Source: Mesorhizobium sp.
GTDB taxonomy: Bacteria > Pseudomonadota > Alphaproteobacteria > Rhizobiales > Rhizobiaceae
Direction: 5' to 3'
NCBI GenBank assembly: GCA_004963905.1
Contig: SUGL01000001.1
Span: 484,978-548,977, forward strand
DNA: 64,000 nucleotides
Part shown: piece after piece, positions 8,420-16,074 of the stretch
Layout: every line of letters starts with the position of its first letter
How positions within the stretch are numbered: the stretch's first letter is position 1
Notes under the pieces: generated by a model
Databases searched by the model: none
The model's input: the letters and a program-made list of their open reading frames with translations, nothing else
Told to the model about the DNA's origin: nothing
Program-made: the position numbers and the translations under genes

Positions 8420-9271
8420 ATGAAGAAACTTGGCATTCTGGCTGGCGTCGCCGGCCTCGCAGTGGCCGCGGTGTTGGTCGCCTCCGGTGCGCGTTCGGCC
8501 GACGACGCCAAGCTGGAGCAGCTCAAGCAGCAAGGCTTCGCCCGCGTCGCCATCGCCAATGAGCCGCCCTATACGGCGGTCGCCGCCGACGGCAAGGTCT
8601 CGGGCGCGGCGCCGGATGTGGCGCGCGAGATCTTCAAGCGCCTCGGCGTCAACGACATCGTCGCCTCCATCTCCGAATACGGCGCCATGATCCCCGGCCT
8701 GCAGGCCGGCCGCTTCGACGTCGTCACCGCCGGCCTGTTCATGAAGCCGGAGCGCTGCGCGGCGGTCGCCTATTCCGAGCCGGTGCTGTGCGATGCCGAG
8801 GCGATGCTGGTGAAGAAGGGCAACCCGAAGGGCTTCAAGAGCTATGAGGACATCGCCAAGGACAGCTCCGCCACCGTCGGCGCGCCCGGCGGCGGCACCG
8901 AGGAGAAGCTGGCGCTCAATGCCGGCGTGCCACGCGATCGCGTCATCGTCGTGCCGGACGGCCAGAGCGGCCTGAAGATGGTGCAGGACGGCCGCATCGA
9001 CGCCTATTCACTGCCCGTTCTGTCGATCAACGACCTGGTCAAGAAGGCCAATGATCCGAACCTCGAAGTGATCGCGCCGGTGCAGGGCGCACCCGTCTAT
9101 TGCGACGGCGCCGCCTTCAAGAAGGGCGACGAGGCGCTGCGCGATGCCTATGACGTCGAACTCGCCAAGATGAAGAAGTCCGGCGAGTTCGCCAAGATCA
9201 TCGAACCCTACGGCTTCTCCGCCAAGGCGGCGATGTCGACGACGCGCGAGAAGCTCTGCGCGGCGAAGTAG
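8420..9271 (+). CDS. ehuB: ectoine/hydroxyectoine periplasmic binding protein
   Basis: This is a 283-residue family-3 solute-binding protein. A signal peptide covers about residues 1-27 (KK, hydrophobic core, GARSA before the mature DDAKLEQ). The bilobal domain has the family pattern NEPPYTAVAADGKVSGAAPDVARE near the mature N-terminus. An AAGGAG ribosome-binding site at 8405-8410 fits the ATG at 8420 better than the in-frame TTG at 8411. EhuB of Sinorhizobium meliloti binds ectoine and hydroxyectoine through aromatic residues. Binding-pocket identity here is inferred from gene context and was not checked residue by residue. Confidence 0.9.
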   Translation: MKKLGILAGVAGLAVAAVLVASGARSADDAKLEQLKQQGFARVAIANEPPYTAVAADGKVSGAAPDVAREIFKRLGVNDIVASISEYGAMIPGLQAGRFDVVTAGLFMKPERCAAVAYSEPVLCDAEAMLVKKGNPKGFKSYEDIAKDSSATVGAPGGGTEEKLALNAGVPRDRVIVVPDGQSGLKMVQDGRIDAYSLPVLSINDLVKKANDPNLEVIAPVQGAPVYCDGAAFKKGDEALRDAYDVELAKMKKSGEFAKIIEPYGFSAKAAMSTTREKLCAAK

Positions 9272-9283
9272 GTACTGCTTCTT

Positions 9284-9409
9284 CCTTCTCCCCGTTCACG
9301 GGGAGAAGGTGTCACGAAGTGACGGATGAGGGGCGGCGCCGTACTTTCGTAAGTTTGCGCTGCCCCTCATCTGCCTACCAGCATCTTCTCCCCGTAAACG
9401 GGGAGAAGA
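9284..9409. repeat. nested palindromic repeat between ehuB and ehuC
   Basis: Two near-identical hairpin units built on CTTCTCCCCGT-ACGGGGAGAAG (9284-9309 and 9384-9408) flank a third dyad (GATGAGGGGC / GCCCCTCATC, about 9326-9371). The whole block folds as a nested palindrome. It sits after the binding-protein gene, where a processing or attenuation hairpin would leave ehuB mRNA in excess over the permeases. It resembles REP-like intergenic repeats of Mesorhizobium-type genomes. Confidence 0.75.
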
Positions 9410-9435
9410 CAGCTAACCGCAAACGTTGGAACCCA

Positions 9436-10095
9436 ATGACCCAGTGGTCCGGCTATCTCGGCCTGATATTGCAAGGAGCGCTCGTCACCATCGAGCTGAC
9501 GCTGATGGGATCGGTGCTGGCGCTCGTCATGGCCTTCCTCGCCGGCATGGGCCGCGTGTCGCGCTTCTTCATTATTCGGGCGTTGGCCACGACCTATATC
9601 GAGTTCTTCCGCGGCACGTCGATCTTCGTGCAGCTGTTCTGGGCCTATTTCGTGCTGCCCTTCGCCGGCCTGTCGCTGACGCCGCTCCAGGCCGGCGTGC
9701 TGGCGCTGGGGCTCAATGTCGGCGCCTATGCCGCCGAGGTCGTGCGCGGCGCCATACTGTCGATCGGCCGCGAGCAGTACGAGGCCTGCACGGCGCTCAA
9801 CCTCGGCCGCTGGCAAGGCATGCGCCACGTCATCCTGCCGCAGGCGCTGCTGGTCATGCTGCCGACCTTCGGCAACAACGCGATCGAGCTGCTCAAGGCG
9901 ACCTCGGTCGTGTCGCTGATCTCGCTCGCCGATCTTACCTTCCAGGCGCAGGTGGTGCGCTCGCAGACCGGCAGCACGCTGATGCCCTTCGTTTCCGTGC
10001 TCGTCATCTATTTCGCGCTCGCGCTGATCATTTCCTGGGGCGTGCGTTCGCTGGAGCGCCGCATGGCGCGCGGCCTCGACGGAGTGCGTGTCTGA
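9436..10095 (+). CDS. ehuC: ectoine/hydroxyectoine ABC transporter permease
   Basis: This is a 219-residue polar-amino-acid ABC permease of the HisM/GlnP type, with several hydrophobic spans. The cytoplasmic EAA loop is at EQYEACTALNLGRWQGMRHVILPQ (conserved EA...G, ILPQA). The ATG at 9436 follows a GTTGGA ribosome-binding site; the longer open frame upstream runs through the palindromic repeat and is not coding. It pairs with ehuD as the second permease. Confidence 0.9.
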   Translation: MTQWSGYLGLILQGALVTIELTLMGSVLALVMAFLAGMGRVSRFFIIRALATTYIEFFRGTSIFVQLFWAYFVLPFAGLSLTPLQAGVLALGLNVGAYAAEVVRGAILSIGREQYEACTALNLGRWQGMRHVILPQALLVMLPTFGNNAIELLKATSVVSLISLADLTFQAQVVRSQTGSTLMPFVSVLVIYFALALIISWGVRSLERRMARGLDGVRV

Positions 10096-10111
10096 TGGAG
10101 TGGGCCAAGTA

Positions 10112-10771
10112 ATGGAATGGGATTGGGACTTCGTCCGGCAGATCATGCCGACCCTGATCCAGGGCGTGAAGATCACGATCCTGGCGACGGTGCTCGGGTC
10201 GGTCCTGGCCGCGATCGTCGGCCTGGCAATAGCGCTGGCGCGGCGCTCGCCGAACCGGGCGGTGTCGCGCAGCGTCGGCTGGTTCGCCGAATTCATCCGC
10301 GGCACGCCGCTCCTGGTGCAGCTCTACTTCATCTTCTACGTGCTGCCCGATTTCGGCATCCTGTTGCCGCCTCTGGTGGCCGGCGTCATCGGGCTTGGCC
10401 TGCACTACGGCACCTATACGGCAGAGGTTTATCGCGCCGGCATCGACAATGTGCCGCGCGGCCAGTGGGAGGCCGCCAAGGCCTGCAACCTGAGCGGCCA
10501 CCACACCTGGACGCATGTCATCCTACCGCAGGCGATCCCGCCGATGATCCCGGCGCTCGCCAATTATTTCATCGCCATGTTCAAGGAGACGCCGCTGCTT
10601 TCGGCGATCACCGTGCTGGAGCTGATGAACCAGGCCAAGAGCGTGGCCAACAGCTACTATCGCTACATCGAGCCGATGACGCTGGTCGGCGCCTTCTTCC
10701 TCGTCATCAGCCTCTGCTCCGTCGTATTCTTGCGCTGGCTGGAGCACCGCTACGGCAGGATCGAAAGATGA
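10112..10771 (+). CDS. ehuD: ectoine/hydroxyectoine ABC transporter permease
   Basis: This is a 219-residue permease of the same family as ehuC. It has multiple membrane spans, an FIRGTPLLVQLYF segment and an EAA loop GQWEAAKACNLSGHHTWTHVILPQ. The ATG at 10112 is preferred. A GTG at 10088 overlapping the ehuC stop is also possible and would add eight residues. A GGAG lies 12 bp upstream. The stop overlaps the eutA start (ATGA), indicating translational coupling of transport to catabolism. Confidence 0.88.
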   Translation: MEWDWDFVRQIMPTLIQGVKITILATVLGSVLAAIVGLAIALARRSPNRAVSRSVGWFAEFIRGTPLLVQLYFIFYVLPDFGILLPPLVAGVIGLGLHYGTYTAEVYRAGIDNVPRGQWEAAKACNLSGHHTWTHVILPQAIPPMIPALANYFIAMFKETPLLSAITVLELMNQAKSVANSYYRYIEPMTLVGAFFLVISLCSVVFLRWLEHRYGRIER

Positions 10772-11553
10772 AAGTCATGAAACCGTTGCCCGAAATCCGG
10801 CTGGCGTCGAGCCGGCCAGCCCTCGATGCGCGCCCGCTGGAAAAACGTGTCGGTCTGATCGCTCTAGCCACCGACCACACCAGCGAGGTCGACTTCCGCC
10901 GCATGGTGGCGAGCGAGCGGATCGGCGTCTATGTCGCGCGTATTCCCTATGCCAATCCGACGACGCCGGAGAATTTGCGCAAGATGCAGCCGCAGCTTTC
11001 GGCCGGCGCTGCGCTGATCCTGCCGGACGAGCCGCTCGACGCTATCTGTTACTCCTGTACCTCGGCCTCCGTGGTGATCGGCGACGCGGAGATCGAAGCC
11101 GCGATCCAGGCGGCCAAACCGAACGTTCCCGTGGTCACGCCACCGATGGCGGGCGTGCGCGGCCTGAACGCTTTCGGGGTGAAGCGGATCAGCATTCTCA
11201 CGCCTTACACCGTCGAGACCAGCCGGCCGATGGCGACCTACTTCGCCGCGCACGGCTTCGATATCGAGAACTTCACCTGCCTCGGCTTCGAGGACGACCG
11301 CGAAATGGCGCGGATCAAGCCTGCCTCCCTCGTCGAGTTGGCGCGCAAGGCCATGCATGCCCAGGCCGACGCGCTGTTCGTCTCGTGCACGGCATTGCGC
11401 GCGGCGCTTGCCGTTCCGGGCATGGAAGAGGCGATCGGGCGCCCGGTCGTCACCAGCAACCAGGCCAGCGCCTGGAATTGCCTGCGGCTCTGCGGTGACG
11501 ACACACCGCGGCCGGAGTTCGGCCGGCTGATGACAAAGTCGCTTGGACAGTAA
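10768..11553 (+). CDS. eutA: Asp/Glu racemase-superfamily protein of ectoine utilisation
   Basis: This 261-residue protein is of the aspartate/glutamate racemase, maleate isomerase and arylmalonate decarboxylase superfamily. Its two catalytic-type cysteines are Cys97 (CYSCTSAS) and Cys207 (FVSCTAL). It starts at the ATGA overlap with ehuD. EutA is conserved in many ectoine loci and is generally proposed, with EutB and EutC, to help convert 5-hydroxyectoine to ectoine; its actual reaction is not established. The neighbours fix the assignment more firmly than the sequence does. Confidence 0.85.
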   Translation: MKVMKPLPEIRLASSRPALDARPLEKRVGLIALATDHTSEVDFRRMVASERIGVYVARIPYANPTTPENLRKMQPQLSAGAALILPDEPLDAICYSCTSASVVIGDAEIEAAIQAAKPNVPVVTPPMAGVRGLNAFGVKRISILTPYTVETSRPMATYFAAHGFDIENFTCLGFEDDREMARIKPASLVELARKAMHAQADALFVSCTALRAALAVPGMEEAIGRPVVTSNQASAWNCLRLCGDDTPRPEFGRLMTKSLGQ

Positions 11554-11575
11554 AAATTATGTCCTGCGTACAAGA

Positions 11576-11734
11576 GCGACCCCCTCTGGCCTGCCGGCCA
11601 TCTCCCCCTCAAGGGGGGAGATTAGCTGCTGCTACGCTTTCGCCAATCATCGACATCGCAGGAAGAGAGACGGTGCCGAAGCTGCGGATCTCCCCCCTTG
11701 AGGGGGAGATGGCCGGCAGGCCAGAGGGGGTCGC
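11576..11734. repeat. perfect 47-bp inverted repeat abutting the eutB start
   Basis: The left arm (11576-11622) and right arm (11688-11734) are exact reverse complements over 47 bp by inspection, with a 65-bp spacer. Each arm contains a smaller hairpin (ATCTCCCCCT / GGGGGGAGAT) and a GGCC-rich dyad. The right arm ends 3 bp before the eutB ATG. Its AGAGGGGG is the only ribosome-binding-site-like sequence for eutB. Arms this well matched suggest recent insertion or ongoing gene conversion. Confidence 0.85.
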
Positions 11735-11737
11735 CCG

Positions 11738-12730
11738 ATGACGCGCGCCGTCGCCCTCGCGGACATCCGTACCGCCCGCGAGCGTATCGCCAACAAGGTC
11801 GAGCGTACGCCGGTCGTGCTGTCGCAAGGCCTCTCCGATCGCGCGGGCCATCCCGTCCACCTCAAGCTGGAGCATCACCAGACCACCGGCGCGTTCAAAT
11901 TGCGCGGCGCGTCCAACGCCATCGCCGCGCTGGGCCCCGAGCAAAGATCGCGCGGCGTCGTCGCGGCGTCGACTGGCAATCACGGCCGCGCGCTGGCGCA
12001 TGCGGCCAAGCTCGAAGGCATGCGCGCGGTGATCTGCATGTCGAAGCTGGTGCCCGAGAACAAGCTCGATGCCATCCGCCGCCTCGGTGCGGATATCCGC
12101 ATCGTCGGCAACAGCCAGGACGATGCACAGCAGGAGGTCGACAGGTTGGTCGCGGAGGAGGGGCTCGTCATGCTGCCGCCCTTCGACCATCCGGATATCA
12201 TCGCCGGGCAAGGCACGCTGGGGCTGGAGATCATGGAGCAGGTTCCGGACGCAGCAAGCGTGCTGGTGCCGCTCTCCGGCGGTGGATTGGCGGCGGGCGT
12301 CGCCGCGGCCGTCAAGGGTGTGAGCCCGAGCACCAAAGTCATCGGCATCTCGATGGCGCGCGGCGCCGCAATGAAGGCGAGCCTCGATGCCGGCCGTCCC
12401 GTGCAAGTAGAGGAACTGGCGACGCTCGCGGATTCGCTCGGCGGCGGCATCGGCCTCGACAACCGCCTGACCTTTGCCATGTGCCGCGACCTGCTCGACG
12501 ACGTCATCCTGCTCTCTGAGGAGGAGATCGCCGCCGGCATCCGCCATGCCTATGAGGAAGAGCGCGAGATCATCGAAGGCGCAGGCGCCGTCGGTATCGG
12601 CGCGCTGCTAGCCGGAAAGGTGAAGGCGAAAGGCCCGATCGTCCTCATCCTGTCCGGCCGCAATATCGACATGAGCCTGCATCGCCGCATCGTCTGCGGC
12701 GACCCTGCACTGGAGGAGAGCGCCGCATGA
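11738..12730 (+). CDS. eutB: threonine-dehydratase-like PLP enzyme of ectoine utilisation
   Basis: This is a 330-residue fold-type II PLP enzyme. The Schiff-base Lys54 is in TTGAFKLRGAS, the substrate loop is STGNHGRAL, and the phosphate-binding loop is PLSGGGLAAG. It resembles serine/threonine ammonia-lyases but sits in the eutABC block. Its proposed role is 5-hydroxyectoine conversion, and the reaction is unproven. The start ATG lies just after the palindromic repeat, whose AGAGGGGG serves as the apparent ribosome-binding site. The stop overlaps the eutC start by 4 bp. Confidence 0.87.
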   Translation: MTRAVALADIRTARERIANKVERTPVVLSQGLSDRAGHPVHLKLEHHQTTGAFKLRGASNAIAALGPEQRSRGVVAASTGNHGRALAHAAKLEGMRAVICMSKLVPENKLDAIRRLGADIRIVGNSQDDAQQEVDRLVAEEGLVMLPPFDHPDIIAGQGTLGLEIMEQVPDAASVLVPLSGGGLAAGVAAAVKGVSPSTKVIGISMARGAAMKASLDAGRPVQVEELATLADSLGGGIGLDNRLTFAMCRDLLDDVILLSEEEIAAGIRHAYEEEREIIEGAGAVGIGALLAGKVKAKGPIVLILSGRNIDMSLHRRIVCGDPALEESAA

Positions 12731-13719
12731 GCCGCATGACCATCCTCACCGAAGCGGAACTGCGCAAGATCGTGACGCCCGATCTCGACGCCGTCGCCTG
12801 CGTCGAGAATGCCTTCCGCGCTCTTGCCACGAAGCAAGTGGTGATGCCGCCGATCTTGAGGCTCGACATTCACGAGCACCGCGGCGAGGTCGACGTGAAG
12901 TCCGCCTATGTGCCCGGCATAGACGGCTTCGCCGTCAAGATAAGCTCCGGCTTCTTCGACAATCCGAAGCTCGGCCTGCCAAGCGGCGGCGGCATGATGG
13001 TGCTGCTTTCAGCAAAGACCGGCGTAGTCGAGGCGCTGCTGCTCGACAACGGCTATCTGACCGATGTCCGCACGGCGGCCGCCGGCGCTGTCGCGGCCAA
13101 GCATCTGTCGCGCGAAGATTCCAGCGTAGCCGCGATCTTCGGCGCCGGCTTGCAGGCCGGCCTGCAATTGGAAGCCTTACGCCTCGTCAGGCCGATCGAG
13201 GAAGCGCGCATCTGGGCGCGCGACGCCGCCAAGGCCGAGGCCACCGCCGCCCGCCTGCGCGAGAAGCTGGGCATCATGGTGCGCGCCGAGCCGGACGCGG
13301 CGAAGGCGGCGGCCGATGCGGACATCATCGTCACCACCACGCCTTCGACAGAACCGCTGATCAAGGCCGGGTTCGTCTCGGCCGGCCAGCACATCACCGC
13401 CATGGGTTCCGACGCCGAGCAAAAGAACGAGATCGCGCCGGCGATCCTTCGCCTGGCCGATCTCTATGTCGCCGACAGTGCGAAACAGACGCGGCGTCTC
13501 GGCGAACTCCACCACGCCATCGAGGCCGGCGTGATGGCCGCCGACGCCGAAGTCACCGAACTCGGCCAGATCATCGCCGGGAAGAAGCACGGCCGGCGCT
13601 CGGCCGACGACATCACCATCGCCGACCTCACCGGCACCGGCGTGCAGGACACCGCGATCGCCACTTTGGCCCGCGACCGCGCGCGGGCGGCGAAGGCCGG
13701 AACCATTTTCGAAAGCTGA
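12727..13719 (+). CDS. eutC: ornithine-cyclodeaminase-family protein of ectoine utilisation
   Basis: This is a 330-residue protein of the ornithine cyclodeaminase/mu-crystallin family. It has the substrate and cofactor segments DVRTAAAGAVAAKHL and IFGAGLQAGLQLEAL (Rossmann GAGxQ motif), and an IVTTTPSTEPL loop. It is coupled to eutB by an ATGA overlap. EutC homologues accompany EutA and EutB in hydroxyectoine-using bacteria; the exact reaction is unknown. An NAD(P)-dependent imine reductase or cyclodeaminase is possible by family. Confidence 0.87.
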   Translation: MSRMTILTEAELRKIVTPDLDAVACVENAFRALATKQVVMPPILRLDIHEHRGEVDVKSAYVPGIDGFAVKISSGFFDNPKLGLPSGGGMMVLLSAKTGVVEALLLDNGYLTDVRTAAAGAVAAKHLSREDSSVAAIFGAGLQAGLQLEALRLVRPIEEARIWARDAAKAEATAARLREKLGIMVRAEPDAAKAAADADIIVTTTPSTEPLIKAGFVSAGQHITAMGSDAEQKNEIAPAILRLADLYVADSAKQTRRLGELHHAIEAGVMAADAEVTELGQIIAGKKHGRRSADDITIADLTGTGVQDTAIATLARDRARAAKAGTIFES

Positions 13720-13728
13720 TGCTGGCCA

Positions 13729-13780
13729 GAGCGTGATCCGGAAAAGTGGGAACCGGTTTTCCGAAAAGATCAAGCTCAAA
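13729..13780. repeat. short palindromic repeat between eutC and doeA
   Basis: A dyad CGGAAAA / TTTTCCG (13739-13763) is set in a longer block that resembles a very common Rhizobiales intergenic repeat (GATCCGGAAAAGTGGGAACC type). A related unit occurs at 52938-52990, which shares the TCCGAAAA and CACTTTTCGG-like words. The promoter or linker role is unknown. Confidence 0.6.
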
Positions 13781-13811
13781 CTGAATAGGCCCAAAAACGA
13801 GGACCAACAAA

Positions 13812-14990
13812 ATGCAGCCAAACCTGAAATTCTCGCGAAGCGAATTTGCCGATCGCCTCGCCAAGACACGGAAAGCCATGCAGGCCAAGGGGGTCGATCT
13901 CCTGATCGTCAGCGATCCCTCCAACATGGCCTGGCTGACCGGCTATGACGGCTGGTCCTTCTATGTGCATCAGGCGGTCATCGTGCCGCCTTCGGGCGAG
14001 CCGGTCTGGTATGGCCGCGGCCAGGACGCCAACGGCGCCAGGCGCACCGCTTATCTCGCGCATGACAACATCATCGGCTACGCCGACCACTATGTGCAGT
14101 CGACCGAGCGGCACCCGATGGACTACCTCGCCAGCGTGCTGGCGGAGCGCCGCTGGGACAAGCTCACCATCGGCGTCGAGATGGACAATTATTGGTTCTC
14201 CGCCGCCGCCTTCGCCTCGCTGCAGAAGCACCTGCCCAACGCCCGGTTCGTCGACGCCACCGCGCTGGTCAACTGGCAGCGCGCGGTGAAGAGCCCGACC
14301 GAGATCGACTACATGCGCAAGGCCGCGCGCATCGTAGAGGCCATGCACCAGCGTATCGTCGACAAGATCGAGGTCGGCATGCGCAAATGCGATCTGGTCG
14401 CCGAGATCTACGATGCCGGCACGCGCGGCGTCGAAGGCATCGGCGGCGACTATCCGGCGATCGTGCCGCTCTTGCCGTCGGGCGCCGACGCTTCGGCGCC
14501 GCATCTCACCTGGGACGACAAGCCGATGAAGGCGGGCGAGGGCACCTTCTTCGAGATCGCCGGCTGCTACAATCGCTACCACTGCCCGCTGTCGCGCACC
14601 GTCTTCCTCGGCAAACCGACGCAGGCCTTCCTCGACGCCGAGAAGGCGACGCTGGAAGGCATGGAGGCAGGCCTTGCCGCGGCGAAGCCGGGCAACGCCT
14701 GCGAGGACATCGCCAACGCCTTCTTCGCAGTGCTGAAGAAGTACGGCATCGTCAAGGACAACCGCACCGGCTACCCGATCGGCATCTCCTATCCGCCGGA
14801 TTGGGGCGAGCGTACGATGAGCCTGCGCCCCGGCGACCGCACAGAGCTCAGGCCTGGCATGACCTTCCATTTCATGACGGGTCTGTGGCTGGAGACGATG
14901 GGACTGGAGATCACCGAGTCGATCCTGATCACCGAGACCGGCGTCGAATGCCTGGCCAACGTGCCGCGCAAGCTGTTCGTAAAGGATTGA
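13812..14990 (+). CDS. doeA: ectoine hydrolase (M24-family)
   Basis: This is a 392-residue protein of the creatinase/Xaa-Pro aminopeptidase (M24) fold, with a creatinase N-terminal domain (LLIVSDPSNMAWLTGYDGWSF) and a pita-bread C-terminal domain. DoeA (EutD) hydrolyses the ectoine ring to N-acetyl-diaminobutyrate. It lies 4 bp upstream of doeB, the next enzyme in the pathway, and 92 bp downstream of eutC across a palindromic repeat. An aminopeptidase role is unlikely given this locus. Confidence 0.9.
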   Translation: MQPNLKFSRSEFADRLAKTRKAMQAKGVDLLIVSDPSNMAWLTGYDGWSFYVHQAVIVPPSGEPVWYGRGQDANGARRTAYLAHDNIIGYADHYVQSTERHPMDYLASVLAERRWDKLTIGVEMDNYWFSAAAFASLQKHLPNARFVDATALVNWQRAVKSPTEIDYMRKAARIVEAMHQRIVDKIEVGMRKCDLVAEIYDAGTRGVEGIGGDYPAIVPLLPSGADASAPHLTWDDKPMKAGEGTFFEIAGCYNRYHCPLSRTVFLGKPTQAFLDAEKATLEGMEAGLAAAKPGNACEDIANAFFAVLKKYGIVKDNRTGYPIGISYPPDWGERTMSLRPGDRTELRPGMTFHFMTGLWLETMGLEITESILITETGVECLANVPRKLFVKD

Positions 14991-14994
14991 GGCA

Positions 14995-15996
14995 ATGTCA
15001 GCTCTGCGTCCATCTCCGATCACGCCGACCGTCGACTTCGAGCGCGACGGCGTGCAGCACGGCTTCCTGCGCCTGCCTTACAGCCGCGACGATTCCGCCT
15101 GGGGTTCGGTGATGATCCCAACCTGCGTGATCCGCAACGGCAAGGGGCCGGCGGCACTGCTAACCGGCGGCAATCACGGCGACGAATATGAGGGGCCGCT
15201 GGCGCTCTACGAGCTCGCCCGCACCCTCGACCCGAAGAACGTCACCGGCACGGTCATCATCGTGCCGGCGATGAATTATCCGGCGTTCCGCGCCGGCACG
15301 CGCACCTCGCCGATCGACAAGGGCAACATGAACCGCAGCTTCCCCGGCCGGCCCGACGGCACGGTGACGGAGAAGATCGCCGACTATTTCCAGCGCGAAT
15401 TGCTGCCGCGGGCGGACGTCGTGCTCGACTTCCATTCCGGCGGAAGGACGCTCGATTTCGTGCCGTTCTGCGCCGCGCACACGCTGCCGGACAAGGCGCA
15501 GGAAAAGAAAGCCTTCGCCGCGGTCGAGGCCTTTTCGGCGTCGTTCTCGATGCGGATGACCGAGATCGACACGGTCGGCATGTATGACACGGCCGCCGAG
15601 GAGATGGGCAAGGTCTTCGTCACCACCGAGCTCGGCGGCGGCGGCACGTCACGGGCCGAGACGGTGCGGATAGCCCGGCGCGGCGTGCTCAACGTGCTTC
15701 GCCATGCCGGCATCGTCAATGGTGCGGTCGAGAAGGACAGAACCCGCTGGCTCGACATGCCCTCGGGCGATTGCTTCGCCTTCGCCGAAGACGACGGCAT
15801 GATCGAGACCATGGTCGACCTCGGCGGGAAGGTGGATGAGGGCCAGGTCGTGGCACGCATCCATTCGACCGGCCGCACCGGTATGGCGCCACAGGAGATC
15901 ACGGCAAAAATGTCGGGCCTGTTGGCCGCGCGTCATTTCCCGGGCCTGGTCAAGGCCGGCGATTGTGTCTCGGTGCTCGCCGTCGAGGTCGACTGA
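14995..15996 (+). CDS. doeB: N-alpha-acetyl-L-2,4-diaminobutyrate deacetylase
   Basis: This is a 333-residue zinc carboxypeptidase-like protein of the succinylglutamate desuccinylase/aspartoacylase family. It has the zinc-ligand motif GGNHGDEYEG (His and Glu) and a further ligand segment DFHSGGR. DoeB (EutE) removes the acetyl group from N-alpha-acetyl-diaminobutyrate, yielding the DoeD substrate. It is the last gene of the rightward ectoine operon, 4 bp after doeA, and is followed by a strong hairpin. Confidence 0.9.
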   Translation: MSALRPSPITPTVDFERDGVQHGFLRLPYSRDDSAWGSVMIPTCVIRNGKGPAALLTGGNHGDEYEGPLALYELARTLDPKNVTGTVIIVPAMNYPAFRAGTRTSPIDKGNMNRSFPGRPDGTVTEKIADYFQRELLPRADVVLDFHSGGRTLDFVPFCAAHTLPDKAQEKKAFAAVEAFSASFSMRMTEIDTVGMYDTAAEEMGKVFVTTELGGGGTSRAETVRIARRGVLNVLRHAGIVNGAVEKDRTRWLDMPSGDCFAFAEDDGMIETMVDLGGKVDEGQVVARIHSTGRTGMAPQEITAKMSGLLAARHFPGLVKAGDCVSVLAVEVD

Positions 15997-16032
15997 TCGC
16001 GGTGTCATCTGTCATGCAGAGCGTTTGAGAAA

Positions 16033-16072
16033 GCGAGCCGTGCACAGGCCCAATTGCCTGCGTACGGCTCGC
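16033..16072. terminator. hairpin between convergent doeB and fuconate-dehydratase genes
   Basis: GCGAGCCG (16033-16040) pairs with CGGCTCGC (16065-16072), and the stem extends inward through TGCACAGG/CCTGCGTA with mismatches. It has no clear T-tract on either side. The position between two converging operons suggests a bidirectional terminator. Confidence 0.55.
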
Positions 16073-16074
16073 AT

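Noticed and set aside
10094-10111. Mini open frame MEWAK between ehuC and ehuD
   Set aside because: It is too short and has no conserved feature; it probably reflects the overlapping starts of ehuD.
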